Source: Struthio camelus (taxonomy: Eukaryota; Chordata; Aves; Struthioniformes; Struthionidae). From it: a stretch of DNA of 64,000 nt. The stretch covers positions 26,161,068 to 26,225,067 of the forward strand of contig NC_090952.1 of the NCBI RefSeq assembly GCF_040807025.1, given 5' to 3'. The translations under genes and the position numbers were made by a program. The notes beneath the pieces are model-generated. The model saw only the letters and a list, made by a program, of their open reading frames with translations, was not told the origin of the DNA and did no database searches. Positions 62,841 to 64,000 of this stretch are shown here, piece by piece (positions within the stretch are counted from its first letter, which is position 1; every line of letters starts with the position of its first letter).

Positions 62841-63620
62841 AGTAAGAGAGAGGGTTTTGCTTTACGGGCAAGTCTCGATGCGGCCTTAGCGATGAAGTCA
62901 TTTACCGACATCCCCATAATACTCTGTGAATAATAAGGTAACTCTTCCAATTTACAGCTTACCATAAAATGCTGCTCCAATTTTAGAGAGAGTACTTTTT
63001 TTAATACTGTAGCAATGACAAAAAGCATATTTTATTGCAGGAATGCCAGCGTAGGTATATTTATCCATGGGCCAGGCTTCTTTGGTGTACTTTCCGTTTT
63101 TAATGGCTGTGCAAATATATTTATGTCCTGGATTTATACCCTCAAATGTTTCTCTACTTTGCTTTTTAATGTATGGAATATGTAAAACGGAGACGAGCCC
63201 CGAGACAGTAGTGTCAGTCCGGCCACCTGAACTCACAGGTTTAGCACCGCTGCCGCTTCCCAGCGGTGCCCTGCGGATGCTGCAGTCGCATTTGGTGTCC
63301 AGATCTGGAATTCCCAGTTTGGAAACCCAAACTGGAGACATATAACCGGAGCAGGCTCTGCCAGCGCCGGTGAAATGCATCTTAAACACCGTACTGCCAA
63401 GCGTCTCCCTCCATCAGCCCTTTGAAACATTGGCTTTTCTTTTTTTTCCCCTCTCTCTCTCTTTTTTTTTTTAATATTGGGGAATTAGAAATCTGACTGA
63501 TATGAATATGTAACAACACTTGCTTTATTAATAGCAGCTGCATTATCAGTTAGCTCCCTGCTATTGGCAGGAGATCTGGGACAATATGTGGCTTGAAAAC
63601 TGAAGAGAAACGCAGCCCGC
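62841..63620. other. AT-rich candidate conserved noncoding element
   Basis: An abrupt change from CpG-rich DNA to AT-rich, nearly CpG-free DNA (about 62.93-63.19 and 63.46-63.62 kb). It contains homeodomain- and octamer-like words such as TGCAAATATATTTATG and TTTATTAATAGCAGC. The complexity is high and no frame resembles a protein. This composition is typical of developmental enhancers. Conservation is untested. Confidence 0.35.
63437..63475 (+). repeat. Polypyrimidine CT/T tract
   Basis: A run of T and CT repeats (CTCTCTCTCTCTT flanked by T runs) inside the AT-rich segment. Confidence 0.85.
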
Positions 63621-64000
63621 AAAGGCAGCGGCGGCAGAGCTCATTTCATTCCCTTCCCCGGTGAGCTGGCCAGCGCAACGCAAAGACGACAGTCACTAAT
63701 GCATTGCAACAGCTCTCGCTGCCCGGTTGCGGGAGCCGGCTTTGGACCCGCTCCACGGTGCGAACGGTCCCAAGCGCACCACGTAAGCGTCCGCAAGGGG
63801 ATTTACGGCGCAGGCGGGAGACACCCCTTCGAGCCGGCGAGCTCCCCAGCCAGCTTCAACCTCTGCAAGTCGAGGTCGCGCGGCACGGAGCGCCACGCGC
63901 ATCCCGCCGACGTGGGTGATGACAAACTCCCTTCCCGTTCTGCTTTCTTTACTTCCTTCCCCCCCCCCCAACCCTGGAGGCTTAAACGAAAACAAGATTA
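63621..64000. other. Window end, no gene recognised
   Basis: Mixed-composition sequence with a C-rich run near 63960. Frames are open on both strands, with no recognisable product. Confidence 0.4.

Noticed and set aside
62952-63389. Minus-strand 145-codon frame in the AT-rich element
   Set aside because: No recognisable family, no splice support, and composition typical of noncoding conserved DNA.

Overview
The window is vertebrate nuclear DNA, most likely from a bird. Three protein-coding genes can be read exon by exon, all on the minus strand. In order of transcription they are a FERM/PDZ scaffold gene (FRMPD3, about 54.1 to 31.2 kb), phosphoribosyl-pyrophosphate synthetase 1 (PRPS1, 21.3 to 9.6 kb) and a beta-thymosin of the beta-15 type (TMSB15, 1.8 to 1.05 kb). 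A bird is inferred from the compact introns (FRMPD3 fits in about 23 kb), high CpG content, many GC-rich minisatellites, very few interspersed repeats, and the human Xq22-like gene set that lies on chromosome 4/4A in birds. A crocodilian or turtle is not strictly excluded.

Layout: 1-0.6 kb has no recognised gene. 0.6-2.4 kb is TMSB15 with a TATA/CCAAT promoter. 2.4-3.3 kb is a G-rich tract followed by CA/TG-rich repeats. 3.67-5.06 kb is a minisatellite with a 13-bp unit. 5.1-6.5 kb is CpG-rich DNA with no recognised gene. 6.6-9.6 kb is intergenic DNA and the probable PRPS1 3' UTR. 9.6-21.9 kb is PRPS1 (seven coding exons, 318 residues) and its promoter. 22.2-23.7 kb is a minisatellite with a 45-bp unit. 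23.7-29.2 kb is gene-free, with AT-rich parts. 29.25-31.24 kb is the probable FRMPD3 3' UTR. 31.24-54.1 kb is the FRMPD3 coding region (14 exons, about 1,710 codons), with a GC-rich minisatellite in one intron. 54.1-62.8 kb is GC-rich upstream or 5' intron DNA with a CpG-rich candidate promoter and a few MIR-like SINE remnants. 62.8-63.6 kb is an AT-rich stretch that looks like a conserved noncoding element.

The products do not form one pathway. PRPS1 makes PRPP for nucleotide synthesis, FRMPD3 belongs to the Preso-type synaptic scaffold family, and TMSB15 sequesters actin monomers. Their order and orientation are informative: FRMPD, PRPS and TMSB in a row mirrors the paralogous block FRMPD4, PRPS2, TMSB4X on human Xp22. 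This suggests an ancient duplicated segment kept intact here. Splice sites and reading-frame phases were checked at every coding junction listed. UTR ends, transcription starts, transcription-factor sites and repeat family names are weaker inferences. Most very long open frames in this window are artefacts of tandem repeats or CpG-rich DNA. I found no convincing wholly new molecular system. The least explained items are the repeat arrays, a pair of inverted ZNF143-type motifs in PRPS1 intron 1, a TISU/YY1-like element at the PRPS1 start, and the AT-rich element near 63 kb.
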